DNA of 55,218 bases from REEB95 sp035648735. Lineage in GTDB: Bacteria; Pseudomonadota; Alphaproteobacteria; ATCC43930; CGMCC-115725. The notes beneath the pieces are model-generated. The model saw only the letters and a list, made by a program, of their open reading frames with translations. It ran no database searches and was not told where the DNA came from. Below are positions 31,709 to 40,405 of this stretch, piece by piece. How positions within the stretch are numbered: the first letter of the stretch is position 1; the number at the start of each line of letters is the position of its first letter. The stretch covers positions 1 through 55,218 of the forward strand of contig DASRKX010000012.1 of the NCBI GenBank assembly GCA_035648735.1, in the 5' to 3' direction. The translations under genes were made by a program, and so were the position numbers.

Positions 31709-32611
31709 ATGAATGGCAATGTGCTGACGCTCATCGCGCGCGAGACCGCCGAGCGATGGGTCGCCGAGGCGTCGGCCGCACTCGAGCGCCTCGGCGCGCG
31801 GCTCGGCGATACTGACTGGCTGGCGCCCGGGCAAGCCTGCGACATCGGCTTCGACGGCCTCGACCCCGACCAGGCGGAAGCGGCGGTGCGCAGCGCGCTC
31901 ACCCTCGGCCTCGACGGGCCGGCGGTTGACGTCGTGGTTCAGTCGGCCGCAGGCCGCAAGAAGAAGCTGCTGGTCGCCGACATGGAATCGACGATCATCG
32001 AAAACGAGATGCTCGACGAGCTGGCCGAGCTCATCGGCCTCAAGGACCGGGTCGCCGCCGTCACGCGGCAGGCGATGAACGACGAGATCGACTTCACCAC
32101 CGCCTTGAAGGAGCGCGTCGCGTTATTCAAGGGCAAGCCGGCGGCGCTGCTCGACGCGGCGGCGGCGCAGATCCGCCCGATGCCGGGCGCAGCGGCGCTG
32201 GTCGCCACGATGCGGGCAAACGGCGCCTTCACTGCGCTGGTTTCGGGCGGCTTTCGCGTGTTCAGCGAGCGCGTGCGCCTCAGGCTCGGCTTCGACCGCG
32301 ACTTCGCCAACATACTGGTCGTCGACCAGGGGCGGCTTGCCGGCAATGTCGCCGAACCCATCCTGACCCGCGACGGCAAGCTACAGATCCTGACCAGCCT
32401 CGCCGCCGAGCATGGCCTGTCCTTTTCGCAAACCTGCGCCGTCGGCGACGGCGCGAATGATCTACAAATGATCGGAGCCGCCGGGCTCGGCGTGGCTTTC
32501 CGGTCGCACCCCAACGTGGCGCCGCGCGCGCGCCACCGCATCGACCATGCCGATTTGACCGCACTGCTTTATGTGCAAGGCTATCGCCGGTCCGAGTTTG
32601 TCAATGGTTGA
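31709..32611 (+). CDS. serB: phosphoserine phosphatase
   Basis: 300 residues from the ATG at 31709. An N-terminal ACT-like domain (1-80) is followed by the HAD phosphatase domain with the nucleophile D91 in VADMESTIIENEMLDE, motif II TALVSGGFRVF and motif IV CAVGDGANDLQMIGAA. The second motif I Asp is Glu here (DMEST), a variant I believe to occur in alphaproteobacterial SerB. It releases serine from phosphoserine. Neighbours are MiaA (divergent) and MarC. Confidence 0.92.
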   Translation: MNGNVLTLIARETAERWVAEASAALERLGARLGDTDWLAPGQACDIGFDGLDPDQAEAAVRSALTLGLDGPAVDVVVQSAAGRKKKLLVADMESTIIENEMLDELAELIGLKDRVAAVTRQAMNDEIDFTTALKERVALFKGKPAALLDAAAAQIRPMPGAAALVATMRANGAFTALVSGGFRVFSERVRLRLGFDRDFANILVVDQGRLAGNVAEPILTRDGKLQILTSLAAEHGLSFSQTCAVGDGANDLQMIGAAGLGVAFRSHPNVAPRARHRIDHADLTALLYVQGYRRSEFVNG

Positions 32612-32626
32612 CCGCGGGGAGATCGG

Positions 32627-33238
32627 ATGAACGGGCCCAAGCTGCTGCAGGATTTCGTCGTGCTGCTGGTCGCGGTCAATCCGCTGCTCGTGGTGCCGGA
32701 ATTCCTGACGACGACGGCGCGCCGGACGGCAAAGCAGAAGCGCATCATTGCCGTCGAGGCGGTGCTGATCGCGGGCGGCGTGCTCTTTGCCTTCATTGCC
32801 GCGGGTCAGTTCGTGCTGGAGGAGCTCGAAGTCGAGATCGGCGCCTTCCGCATCGCCGCCGGACTCATCCTGCTGCTCATGGCGCTGCGCATGGCCTTGC
32901 AGGAAAGCGAGCCACCGCATGCCGACGGCCGTGGCGGCAACGTCGCGGTCTTTCCACTGGCGATGCCCTATATGGCGGGCCCGAAATCCATCATGGCGGT
33001 CGTGCTGCTGACCGACAACGAGCTGTACAGCGTCACCGATCAGCTTCAGGTCGGCGCCCTGCTGGCCGTCGTCCTGGCGGCGACGCTGGGAATGCTGCTG
33101 GCGGCGAATTGGGTGCAGCGCGCGCTGCGCGATACCGGCATCAGCGTCATAACGCGGGTCATGGGATTGATCCTGGCCGCGCTCGCGGTGCAGTACATTT
33201 TGACCGGGATCAAGGAAGCGTTCCGCCTCGCCGCCTGA
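32627..33238 (+). CDS. MarC-family membrane protein
   Basis: 203 residues, six likely membrane segments. MarC/UPF0056 signatures are LVAVNPLLVVPEFLTTTA at the start, FRIAAGLILLLMALRMA, and PLAMPYMAGPKSIMAVVLL in the middle. Family function remains unclear (formerly linked to antibiotic resistance). It begins 15 bp after serB, probably co-transcribed. Confidence 0.88.
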   Translation: MNGPKLLQDFVVLLVAVNPLLVVPEFLTTTARRTAKQKRIIAVEAVLIAGGVLFAFIAAGQFVLEELEVEIGAFRIAAGLILLLMALRMALQESEPPHADGRGGNVAVFPLAMPYMAGPKSIMAVVLLTDNELYSVTDQLQVGALLAVVLAATLGMLLAANWVQRALRDTGISVITRVMGLILAALAVQYILTGIKEAFRLAA

Positions 33239-33255
33239 GCGGCGCCGGAAGCGGC

Positions 33256-34758
33256 TCAGCTCTTGCTGTCGAGCTTCAAGGCGTAGAAGCGCAGATCGCC
33301 CTGGCGATCGACCAGCAGCAGCACTGATTTGCGGCCGGCCTTCTTGGCGTCGTCGATCTTCTTGCCGATATCGGCGGCGTTTTTGACTTCTTCCTGCGCC
33401 AGCTCGACGATCACGTCGCCCGCCCGCATGCCTTTCTCGGCCGCCGGGCCGGTGTCGCTGACGGCGGTGACCACGACCCCGGCGCTGTCCTCGTTCAGGG
33501 CATAACGCTCGCGCAGCTCGGGCGTCAGATTGGCGACCGAGAGGCCGAGGCTGGAAACCGAAATGCCGGCGGGGCCGGGCGCCGGCTGCTTCGGCGCAGT
33601 GGAGGCCTGCTGCGGCGCCTCCTTGAGCTCGCCGACCTTGACGTCGAGCGTGATCTCCTTGCGCTTCCGCCAGATCTTCACCTTCACGCTCTTGTCGATC
33701 GGCGTCTCGGCGACGATGCGCGGCAGGTGCCGCATATCGGAAACGTCCTTGCCGTCGAAGCTCAGCACCACGTCGCCCGGCTGGATGCCGGCGACCTGCG
33801 CCGGACCGCCTTCGACGACGCTGGCGATGAGCGCGCCCTTGGGCTTGTCGAGGCCGAGGCTCTCGGCGATCTCGTCGCTGACGCTTTGGATGTTGATGCC
33901 GATATAGCCGCGGCGCGGATGGCCGAATTTCATGATCTGGTCGGCGACCGGTTTGGCCAAATTCGACGGAATGGCGAAGCCGATGCCGATCGAGCCGCCC
34001 GAGGGCGAGAAGATCGCGGTGTTGATGCCGATGACGTCGCCGTCCATGTTGAACATCGGGCCGCCGGAATTGCCGCGGTTGATCGATGCGTCGGTCTGCA
34101 GGAAGTCGTCATAGGGTCCGGAATTTATCTCCCGCGCCCGTGCCGAGAGAATCCCCGCCGTCACCGTGCCGCCGAGCCCGAACGGATTGCCGATCGCCAG
34201 CACCCAGTCACCGACGCGGCTCTTGTCGCTGTCGCCGAACTTCACCGCCGTGAACGGCTTCGAGGATTTGATGCGCAGCACGGCGATGTCGGTCTTGGTG
34301 TCCTTGCCGATGACCTCGGCCTTGAAGCTGGTGTCGTCTTGCAGCGTCACCGTGATCTCGTCGGCGTCGGCGATGACGTGATTGTTGGTCACCACGATGC
34401 CCGACGGGTCGACGATGAAGCCCGAGCCCAGCGAGGTGGCATGGCGCGGCAGCGCCTCCTGCTGCTTGCCGCCGTGCGGCTGGTTCTTGTCGAGAAAGTC
34501 CTTGAAGAACTGCTCGAAGGGCGAGCCCGGCGGGAATTGCGGCATGTCGGAATTGTCGCCGCCTTTGCCGTTCTTGTCCTTGTCGCCGGCGGACAGCGTC
34601 TGCGTGCTTGAGATGTTCACCACCGCCGGCAGCAGCCGGGCGGCGAGATCGGCGAAGCCGTCGGGCGCCGGGCGCGCACCCGCCGAGCCGACGAGCAATA
34701 GCAAGGCAAAGAGGCCGGCGAGCGAGGGACGCAAGGCACGACAAAGGACCGCGGTCAC
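33256..34758 (-). CDS. degP: DegP/HtrA-type periplasmic serine protease
   Basis: 500 residues with a signal peptide (core LAGLFALLLLVGSAGA). Trypsin-like catalytic triad H127 (VVTNNHVIAD), D157 (KTDIAVLRIK), S231 (NRGNSGGPMF), then two PDZ domains (about 290-370 and 405-490, with GYIGINIQS and GDVIVELAQEEV). It degrades and may refold damaged envelope proteins. It is last in hflK-hflC-DUF2065-degP, the common alphaproteobacterial order. Confidence 0.93.
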   Translation of the reverse strand: MTAVLCRALRPSLAGLFALLLLVGSAGARPAPDGFADLAARLLPAVVNISSTQTLSAGDKDKNGKGGDNSDMPQFPPGSPFEQFFKDFLDKNQPHGGKQQEALPRHATSLGSGFIVDPSGIVVTNNHVIADADEITVTLQDDTSFKAEVIGKDTKTDIAVLRIKSSKPFTAVKFGDSDKSRVGDWVLAIGNPFGLGGTVTAGILSARAREINSGPYDDFLQTDASINRGNSGGPMFNMDGDVIGINTAIFSPSGGSIGIGFAIPSNLAKPVADQIMKFGHPRRGYIGINIQSVSDEIAESLGLDKPKGALIASVVEGGPAQVAGIQPGDVVLSFDGKDVSDMRHLPRIVAETPIDKSVKVKIWRKRKEITLDVKVGELKEAPQQASTAPKQPAPGPAGISVSSLGLSVANLTPELRERYALNEDSAGVVVTAVSDTGPAAEKGMRAGDVIVELAQEEVKNAADIGKKIDDAKKAGRKSVLLLVDRQGDLRFYALKLDSKS

Positions 34759-34838
34759 GCAATGACTCCTGGGGCGGAAGGAAGCGGCGAGTTTAGGGGA
34801 GAATGGCGGCGCAAACCAGCCCCGCCCGTCAAAGCCGG

Positions 34839-35024
34839 TTAACGCCGGATGAGCCAGACCGCGCCGACGCCGAGGCAGGCGGCCAGCAAGCCGCCCAGGC
34901 GCACCGCCCGGGCAGGCAGCAGCGCCGTTTCGGCCATCATTTTCTGCATCAGCCGGGTAAAGAGCGCGCAGACGACACCCTCGATGACGAGGGCCAGGGC
35001 CAATGCCGTGGCGAGGTCCCTCAT
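34839..35024 (-). CDS. DUF2065 membrane protein
   Basis: 61 residues, two membrane segments (about 5-25 and 42-58), with ALALVIEGVVCALF and the ARAVRLGGLLAACLGVGAVW end typical of DUF2065/YjeT. Lies between hflC and degP in the same direction, 9 bp after hflC. No biochemical role is known. Confidence 0.88.
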   Translation of the reverse strand: MRDLATALALALVIEGVVCALFTRLMQKMMAETALLPARAVRLGGLLAACLGVGAVWLIRR

Positions 35025-35033
35025 CGCCGGGCG

Positions 35034-35930
35034 TCAGCGTGACGGTGCGGCGGATTGCGATCCGACTCCCGTCGGTCCGTTCTCGAGATATTTGAAGAAC
35101 TCGCCCTGTGGCGCGATGACGAAGGTGGTGTTCGCGCCGCCGATGCTCACCTTGTAGGCCTCGAGCGAGCGATAGTAGGCGAAGAAGTTGCGGTCGCGGT
35201 TATAGGCGTCGGCGTAGTCCTTGATGCTTTCGGCGTCGCCCTGGCCGCGCAGGATCTGCGACTGTTTCTGCGCGTCGGCCAGAATCTCGATGCGCTGGCG
35301 GTCGGCGTCGGCGCGGATTTCCTGTGCCTGGCGTGCGCCGTCGGCGCGGAACGACGCGGCCTCGCGCTGCCGCTCGGACTTCATGCGGTCGAACACCGCC
35401 TGGCTGTTCTCCTCCGGCAGGTCGGTGCGGCGCATGCGCACGTCGATGACGTCGATGCCGAAGCCCTTGGCCTGCGTGTTCACCTCGTCGCGCACCTGCT
35501 GCATGACCGCCGCGCGCTGGGTCGAGACGACGGCCTGCAGGTCGATGCCGCCGATGACGCGGCGCAGGCTGGCGCTGATGATCGAGCCGAGCCGCGCGCG
35601 GGCGCCGGCCTCGGTGCCGAGGCTCTGATAGAATTGCAACGCATCGGATATCTTGAAGCGGGCATAGGCGTCGACCACCAAGCGCTTCTGGTCGGAGGCG
35701 ATGACTTCGTCGGCCGGCGGCTCGAAATCGAGGATGCGGCGGTCATATATGACCACGTCCTGATACGGCAGCTTGAAATGAAGGCCGGGTCCGCCGGCCG
35801 GACGTACCGGCTTGCCGAATTGCAGCACGAGTGCCTGCTCGGTCTGCTCGACCGTGAAGACCGAGCTGTAAACCAGTATCAGCACCACCACGGCGAGTGC
35901 GGCGACCACGGCGGTAAGGCGGGTGCTCAT
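35034..35930 (-). CDS. hflC: FtsH regulator HflC
   Basis: 298 residues. One N-terminal membrane anchor (about 5-22), then an SPFH/band-7 domain (VEQTEQALVLQFGKPVRP, RRTDLPEENSQAVFDRMKSE) and a coiled coil. HflC and HflK form a large membrane cage around FtsH. The gene overlaps hflK by 4 bp. Confidence 0.94.
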   Translation of the reverse strand: MSTRLTAVVAALAVVVLILVYSSVFTVEQTEQALVLQFGKPVRPAGGPGLHFKLPYQDVVIYDRRILDFEPPADEVIASDQKRLVVDAYARFKISDALQFYQSLGTEAGARARLGSIISASLRRVIGGIDLQAVVSTQRAAVMQQVRDEVNTQAKGFGIDVIDVRMRRTDLPEENSQAVFDRMKSERQREAASFRADGARQAQEIRADADRQRIEILADAQKQSQILRGQGDAESIKDYADAYNRDRNFFAYYRSLEAYKVSIGGANTTFVIAPQGEFFKYLENGPTGVGSQSAAPSR

Positions 35931-37015
35931 GGGCTGCCTCCGTGCGCGGGCGCGGCGGGCGCAGGCTGGGCCTGCGGTCCCGGCAGCGGCAGATAGGGCA
36001 GCACGCCGGTCGACGAGACGCCGCGGTCGATCACCACCTTGTTCGTGTTCTTGAGAATCTGCTCGACGGTCTCGATATAGATGCGCCGCGCCGTCACCTC
36101 GGGCGCGGCCTTGTAGGAATCATAAACGGAAAGGAAGCGCGCGGCGTCGCCCTCCGCTTGGCGGACGATCTGCTGGCGATAGGCTTCGGCTTCCTGGACG
36201 ACGCGGGCGGCGTCGCCATGCGCCACCGGCACGATGTTGTTGGCATAGGCCTGCGCCTCGTTGATCAGGCGCTGCTGGTCGATCTTGGCGCTCTGCACGT
36301 CGCGGAAGGCGTCGATCACCGGCGCCGGCGGATCGACCTTCTGCAGCTGAATCTGGGTGATCTCGATGCCGCTGTTATAGGCGTCGAGAATCTGCTGCAG
36401 CAGCACTTGGGTATCGGTCTCGATCTTGCCGCGGCCTTCGGCGAAGGCGGTGGCGATCTGCGTGTGGCCGATGACCTCGCGCATCGCGCTCTCGGCGGCG
36501 ACCTTCACCGTGCCGTCGGGATCCCGGATGCTGAAGAGGTAGTTCTGGGCGTCGTTGATGAGATAGAAGACAGTGAAATTGATGTCGACGATGTTCTCAT
36601 CCCCGGTCAGCATCAGCGCCTCTTGCGGCACCTGTCCGGTGCGGCCGTCGGAGCGGTAACCGATCTCGAGACGGTTGACCCGCGTGACCTTGGGAATGAG
36701 CACGTGCTCGATCGGTGCCGGCAGGTGATAGTTGAGGCCCGGCGTCGTCCGGCGGTCGAAGGCGCCGAAGCGCAGTACGATGCCGATCTCGTCGGGCTCG
36801 ACGCGATAAAAGCCGCTGGCGATCCAAACCAGGATCACGGCGGCAAGCGCGACGATGACGCCCCGGCCGGGACCGATGCCGCCCGGCAGCAGGCGGCGCA
36901 GCTTTTCCTGCGCCCGACGCAGCACCTGCTCGAAATCGGGCGGCTGGAAGCCGCCGCCACCGCCGCCGCGGCCCCAGGGGCCGCCGCCGCCACCGCCCGA
37001 ATTTTGCCAAGACAT
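35927..37015 (-). CDS. hflK: FtsH regulator HflK
   Basis: 362 residues. Gly-rich cytosolic N-terminus (SGGGGGGPWGRGGGGGGFQP), membrane segment at about 52-70, then the SPFH domain with YRVEPDEIGIVLRFGAFDR. Partner of HflC. Divergent from mrp with a 72-bp shared promoter region. Confidence 0.94.
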   Translation of the reverse strand: MSWQNSGGGGGGPWGRGGGGGGFQPPDFEQVLRRAQEKLRRLLPGGIGPGRGVIVALAAVILVWIASGFYRVEPDEIGIVLRFGAFDRRTTPGLNYHLPAPIEHVLIPKVTRVNRLEIGYRSDGRTGQVPQEALMLTGDENIVDINFTVFYLINDAQNYLFSIRDPDGTVKVAAESAMREVIGHTQIATAFAEGRGKIETDTQVLLQQILDAYNSGIEITQIQLQKVDPPAPVIDAFRDVQSAKIDQQRLINEAQAYANNIVPVAHGDAARVVQEAEAYRQQIVRQAEGDAARFLSVYDSYKAAPEVTARRIYIETVEQILKNTNKVVIDRGVSSTGVLPYLPLPGPQAQPAPAAPAHGGSP

Positions 37016-37087
37016 TGCGCGCGCTCCTCGATCCGGCCATATAAGCGGTCGCAGAGACGCGGCTTGTCAAGCAACCAAGGATCAAAG

Positions 37088-38206
37088 ATGAGCGAGGTCA
37101 CCGAGGGACAAATCCTCGAAGCCTTGAAAAAGGTGATCGATCCCGACCGCGGCGGCGACATCGTCACGCTCGGCATGGTGACGGGCATGCGCATCCGCGA
37201 GGGGCATGTCGGGTTTGCCGTCGAGGTCGATGCCGCGCGCGGACCCAAGATGGAGCCGCTGCGCCGGGCGGCGGAAAAGGCGGTCGAAGGCCTGCCGGGC
37301 GTGCTGTCGGTAAGCGCGGTGCTGACCGCCGAGGCGCAGCAGCCGCCGCGCCCGGCCGCGCGTCCCCAGCCCGCCGCCGGCCCGCATGGCCATCAGCCGC
37401 AGAAGCTCTCGCTGCCGGGGATCGGCGCCATCATCGCCGTCGCCTCGGGCAAGGGCGGCGTCGGCAAATCGACCACCGCCGTCAATCTGGCGCTGGCGCT
37501 GGCCGCCATCGGCCGCAAGGTCGGCGTGCTCGACGCCGACATCTATGGTCCGTCGATGCCGCGCATGCTCGGCCTGTCCGGCAAGCCGCCATCGCGCGAC
37601 GGCAAGTCGCTCGAGCCGATGCGCAATCACGGCATCGAATGCATGTCGATGGGTTTCCTCGTGCCGGAGGACACGGCGATGATCTGGCGCGGGCCGATGG
37701 TGCAGAGCGCGTTGACGCAAATGCTGCGCGACGTGCATTGGAGCGCGCTCGACGTGATGGTGGTCGACATGCCGCCCGGCACCGGCGACGCGCAGCTCAC
37801 CATGGCGCAGCAGGTGCCGCTGGCCGGCGCCGTCATCGTCTCGACGCCGCAGGACATCGCCCTGCAGGACGCGCGCAAGGGCCTCAACATGTTCCAGAAG
37901 GTCGACGTGCCGGTGCTGGGCTTCATCGAGAACATGAGCTACTTCCTCTGCCCGCATTGCGGCGAGCGAAGCGAAATCTTCAGCCATGGCGGCGCCCGGA
38001 AAGAGGCCGAGAAGCTCGGCGTCGAATTCCTCGGCGAGGTGCCGCTCGATATAGCCATCCGCGAGACCTCGGATTCGGGAACGCCGATCGTCATCGCGCA
38101 GCCCGACGGCGCGCATGCCAAGCTCTACAAACAGATCGCGACGCGGATTTGGGAGAAGATCAGCGCGGGAACGCAAAAGGCCGCGCCGCGGATCGTCATT
38201 CAGTGA
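37088..38206 (+). CDS. mrp: Mrp/ApbC iron-sulfur cluster carrier
   Basis: 372 residues. N-terminal DUF59-type domain (ILEALKKVIDPDRGGDIVTL), a Pro/Ala/Gln linker at 84-106, then the ParA-like ATPase with the deviant Walker A SGKGGVGKST (K127) and VVDMPPGTGDAQLTMAQ. The C-terminal CPHC holds the bridging [4Fe-4S] cluster. It supplies clusters to apoproteins in the cytosol. No terminator is evident before the AT-rich stretch that follows. Confidence 0.93.
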   Translation: MSEVTEGQILEALKKVIDPDRGGDIVTLGMVTGMRIREGHVGFAVEVDAARGPKMEPLRRAAEKAVEGLPGVLSVSAVLTAEAQQPPRPAARPQPAAGPHGHQPQKLSLPGIGAIIAVASGKGGVGKSTTAVNLALALAAIGRKVGVLDADIYGPSMPRMLGLSGKPPSRDGKSLEPMRNHGIECMSMGFLVPEDTAMIWRGPMVQSALTQMLRDVHWSALDVMVVDMPPGTGDAQLTMAQQVPLAGAVIVSTPQDIALQDARKGLNMFQKVDVPVLGFIENMSYFLCPHCGERSEIFSHGGARKEAEKLGVEFLGEVPLDIAIRETSDSGTPIVIAQPDGAHAKLYKQIATRIWEKISAGTQKAAPRIVIQ

Positions 38207-38302
38207 TCGCGCTTTAGACCCCACTAGACCCGTCGAAAATTGGCTTTGTTTTGTAAAATTTTGTTTTCGCATGTCTATTCAATGCCTTGGCTAAATAAGA
38301 AC

Positions 38303-38320
38303 ATAGCATGAACATGCTAT
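38303..38320. promoter_or_regulatory. palindrome upstream of lemA
   Basis: ATAGCATG-AA-CATGCTAT is a perfect 8-bp inverted repeat with a 2-base centre, in an unusually AT-rich stretch (about 38225-38345) of this GC-rich window, 100 bp before lemA. TATAAA follows at 38318-38323. It looks like an operator over a promoter. The remaining 38207-38421 gap holds nothing else that I can support. Confidence 0.4.
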
Positions 38321-38421
38321 AAAGTCACGCGATACATGAAAAATCCGCTAATCCCGCGCTCATCAATGACTACGGTCATGCGCCGACCGGGTAAGCTTGC
38401 CCGCCATTCGCCCGCCATTCG

Positions 38422-39048
38422 ATGGAGAGAGCCTTGTCGAGATTTCCTTCAGCCGCCCGCATGATTTCTCGCCTGCTGATGCTGGCGCTGGTCGGCGTCG
38501 GCGTCGCGGGTTGCGACGTCAACGCCGTGCCGCGCCAGGACGAGGCGGTCAAGGCGGCCTGGAGCGAGGTGCTCAACCAATATCAGCGCCGCGCCGATCT
38601 GGTCCCGAACCTGGTCGAAACCGTCAAGGGATACGCCAAGCAGGAGCAGACGGTGCTGACCGAGGTGACCGAAGCGCGGGCCAAGGCGACGCAGACCCAG
38701 ATGACGCTGCCGCCCGACGTGCTGAGCAACCCGCAAGCCTTCAAGGCATTCGAGCAGAACCAGGCGGCGCTGAGCGGCGCGCTCGGACGCCTGCTGGCGA
38801 TCACTGAGGCCTACCCGGATTTGAAATCCAACCAGAACTTCCTGGCGCTCCAATCGCAGCTCGAAGGCACCGAGAACCGGATTTCCGTCGCGCGGCGCGA
38901 TTACATCGCCGCCGTGCAGGCCTATAACACCACGCTGCGGACGATCCCGAGCAAGTGGATCGCGGCGTGGCTTTATCCCGATGCCAAGGTGAAGGAGACC
39001 TTCACGATCTCCGACGCGGCGCAACAGGTTCCGCAGGTCAAATTCTGA
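38422..39048 (+). CDS. LemA-family lipoprotein
   Basis: 208 residues. Signal with lipobox VGVAGC (Cys at residue 31 of this frame), then a helical LemA domain with EVLNQYQRRADLVPNLVETV and ISVARRDYIAAVQAYNTTLR. LemA proteins are membrane-anchored helical bundles of unknown biochemical role, usually next to TPM-domain genes, as here. The start is uncertain: ATG 38422, TTG 38434 (with GGAGAGAG) and ATG 38461 are all possible. Confidence 0.88.
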   Translation: MERALSRFPSAARMISRLLMLALVGVGVAGCDVNAVPRQDEAVKAAWSEVLNQYQRRADLVPNLVETVKGYAKQEQTVLTEVTEARAKATQTQMTLPPDVLSNPQAFKAFEQNQAALSGALGRLLAITEAYPDLKSNQNFLALQSQLEGTENRISVARRDYIAAVQAYNTTLRTIPSKWIAAWLYPDAKVKETFTISDAAQQVPQVKF

Positions 39049-39824
39049 TGGCGAAAGGGCTGCGCGTGCCTGTCCTCGCGCGCGCATTCCTCGGCGCATT
39101 GATCCTGCTGGTCGCGCTTGCCGGCGCCGGCCTGGCAGACCCGACCTTTCCGCCGCTGACCGATCGGGTGGTGGACGATGCCGGCGTGCTGTCCGCGCCG
39201 ATTCGCGCCAAGCTGATTGCGATGCTGGCCGAGGAAGAGCGCACGACCGGCAATCAGCTCGTAATCGTCACGGTCAAATCGCTCCAGGGCTATCCGATCG
39301 AGGATTACGGCTATCAGCTCGGGCGCCATTGGGGCATCGGCCAGAAGGACAAGAACAACGGCGCGCTCCTTCTGGTGGCGCCGAGCGAGCACAAGGTCCG
39401 CATCGAGGTGGGCTACGGCCTCGAAGGCGTTCTCACCGACGCGCAAAGCCGCATCATCATCGAGCGGACGATTCTTCCCGCCTTCCGGCGCGGCGATTAC
39501 GATTCCGGCGTGCTCGCCGGCACCGCCGCGATTCTCGACGTGCTCGGCGGCGTGGCGCCGGCCGGGCCGGGCAGCGCCGCGCCCCTGCCGCCGGCGCAAG
39601 GAGGCTCCATCGGCGGCTTCGGCATCCTGCTGCCGCTCGTCTTCTTTTTCCTGTTCTTCGGCTTGCGCGGCATCTTCTGGCCGCTCCTGCTCGGTTCGGC
39701 GCTGAGCGGCGGAATGCGCCGCGGCGGATTTTACGGCGGCGGAATGGGCGGCGGCGGTTTCGGCGGCGGCTTTTCCGGCGGCGGGGGCGGCTTCGGCGGC
39801 GGCGGCGCCTCGGGCGGATGGTGA
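39048..39824 (+). CDS. TPM-domain membrane protein with Gly-rich tail
   Basis: 258 residues. Signal peptide (ILLVALAGAGLADPTFPP), a TPM phosphatase domain (about 35-155, with LTDRVVDDAGVLSAP, IEDYGYQLGRHWGIGQKD and VRIEVGYGLEGVLTDAQS), one membrane segment (GILLPLVFFFLFFGLRGIFW) and a long Gly/Phe tail. Overlaps the lemA stop (TGATG), so translationally coupled. Similar to YgcG/PsrP-type proteins. Confidence 0.88.
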   Translation: MAKGLRVPVLARAFLGALILLVALAGAGLADPTFPPLTDRVVDDAGVLSAPIRAKLIAMLAEEERTTGNQLVIVTVKSLQGYPIEDYGYQLGRHWGIGQKDKNNGALLLVAPSEHKVRIEVGYGLEGVLTDAQSRIIIERTILPAFRRGDYDSGVLAGTAAILDVLGGVAPAGPGSAAPLPPAQGGSIGGFGILLPLVFFFLFFGLRGIFWPLLLGSALSGGMRRGGFYGGGMGGGGFGGGFSGGGGGFGGGGASGGW

Positions 39825-40405
39825 ACGCGATGCGCGGACTCTCGGCCAAGGAGCATGAGTGGATCGCCGCCACCGCGGCCAACGTCGCGTTGCGCAGCCA
39901 CGTGAATTTCATCTTCGCGGCGGTTCCCGCCAGCGACCGCTATCGGCTTTACCCGGTAGCCTGGGCGGCGATGCTGGCCTTGATGGCGGCGGCGGTCGCG
40001 GCGGCATGGCGCCCGTCCTTGCCCTTTGCCGAGGGCTTCCTCGCCGAGGCGGCGCTGTTCGCCGTGCTGTCGCTGGTCTTCGAATGGGAGCCGATCCGGC
40101 TCGCGCTGGTGCCGCGGCGCATCAAGCACCGACAGGCGCGGCGCCTCGCCCAGCTCGAATTCGCCGCCCGCATCCTCGCCCAGCCCCAGCCGCGCGGCGT
40201 GCTGTTCTTCGTCTCGCTGGGCGAGCGCTATGTCGAGATCCTGGCCGACCGCGAAACCCACGCGAAGATCGGCGAAGCGGCCTGGCAGCAGATCGTCGCC
40301 GCCTTCACCATCGCGGCGAAGGCCGGACAGCTAGCGGAGGGCACCGTCGCCTGCATCGAAGCCTGCGCGGCGCATCTGGAGCGGCATTTTCCGCGCCGGG
40401 ATTAG
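39818..40405 (+). CDS. TPM-domain protein, second copy
   Basis: About 195 residues from the ATG at 39818 (39830 is possible). N-terminal LSAKEHEWIAATAANVALRS matches the membrane-linked TPM proteins that follow the first copy in lemA operons. Two membrane helices (about 40-65 and 72-88) lie between, and GVLFFVSLGERYVEILADRE is the TPM core. It overlaps the first TPM gene by 7 bp. Confidence 0.8.
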   Translation: MVNAMRGLSAKEHEWIAATAANVALRSHVNFIFAAVPASDRYRLYPVAWAAMLALMAAAVAAAWRPSLPFAEGFLAEAALFAVLSLVFEWEPIRLALVPRRIKHRQARRLAQLEFAARILAQPQPRGVLFFVSLGERYVEILADRETHAKIGEAAWQQIVAAFTIAAKAGQLAEGTVACIEACAAHLERHFPRRD

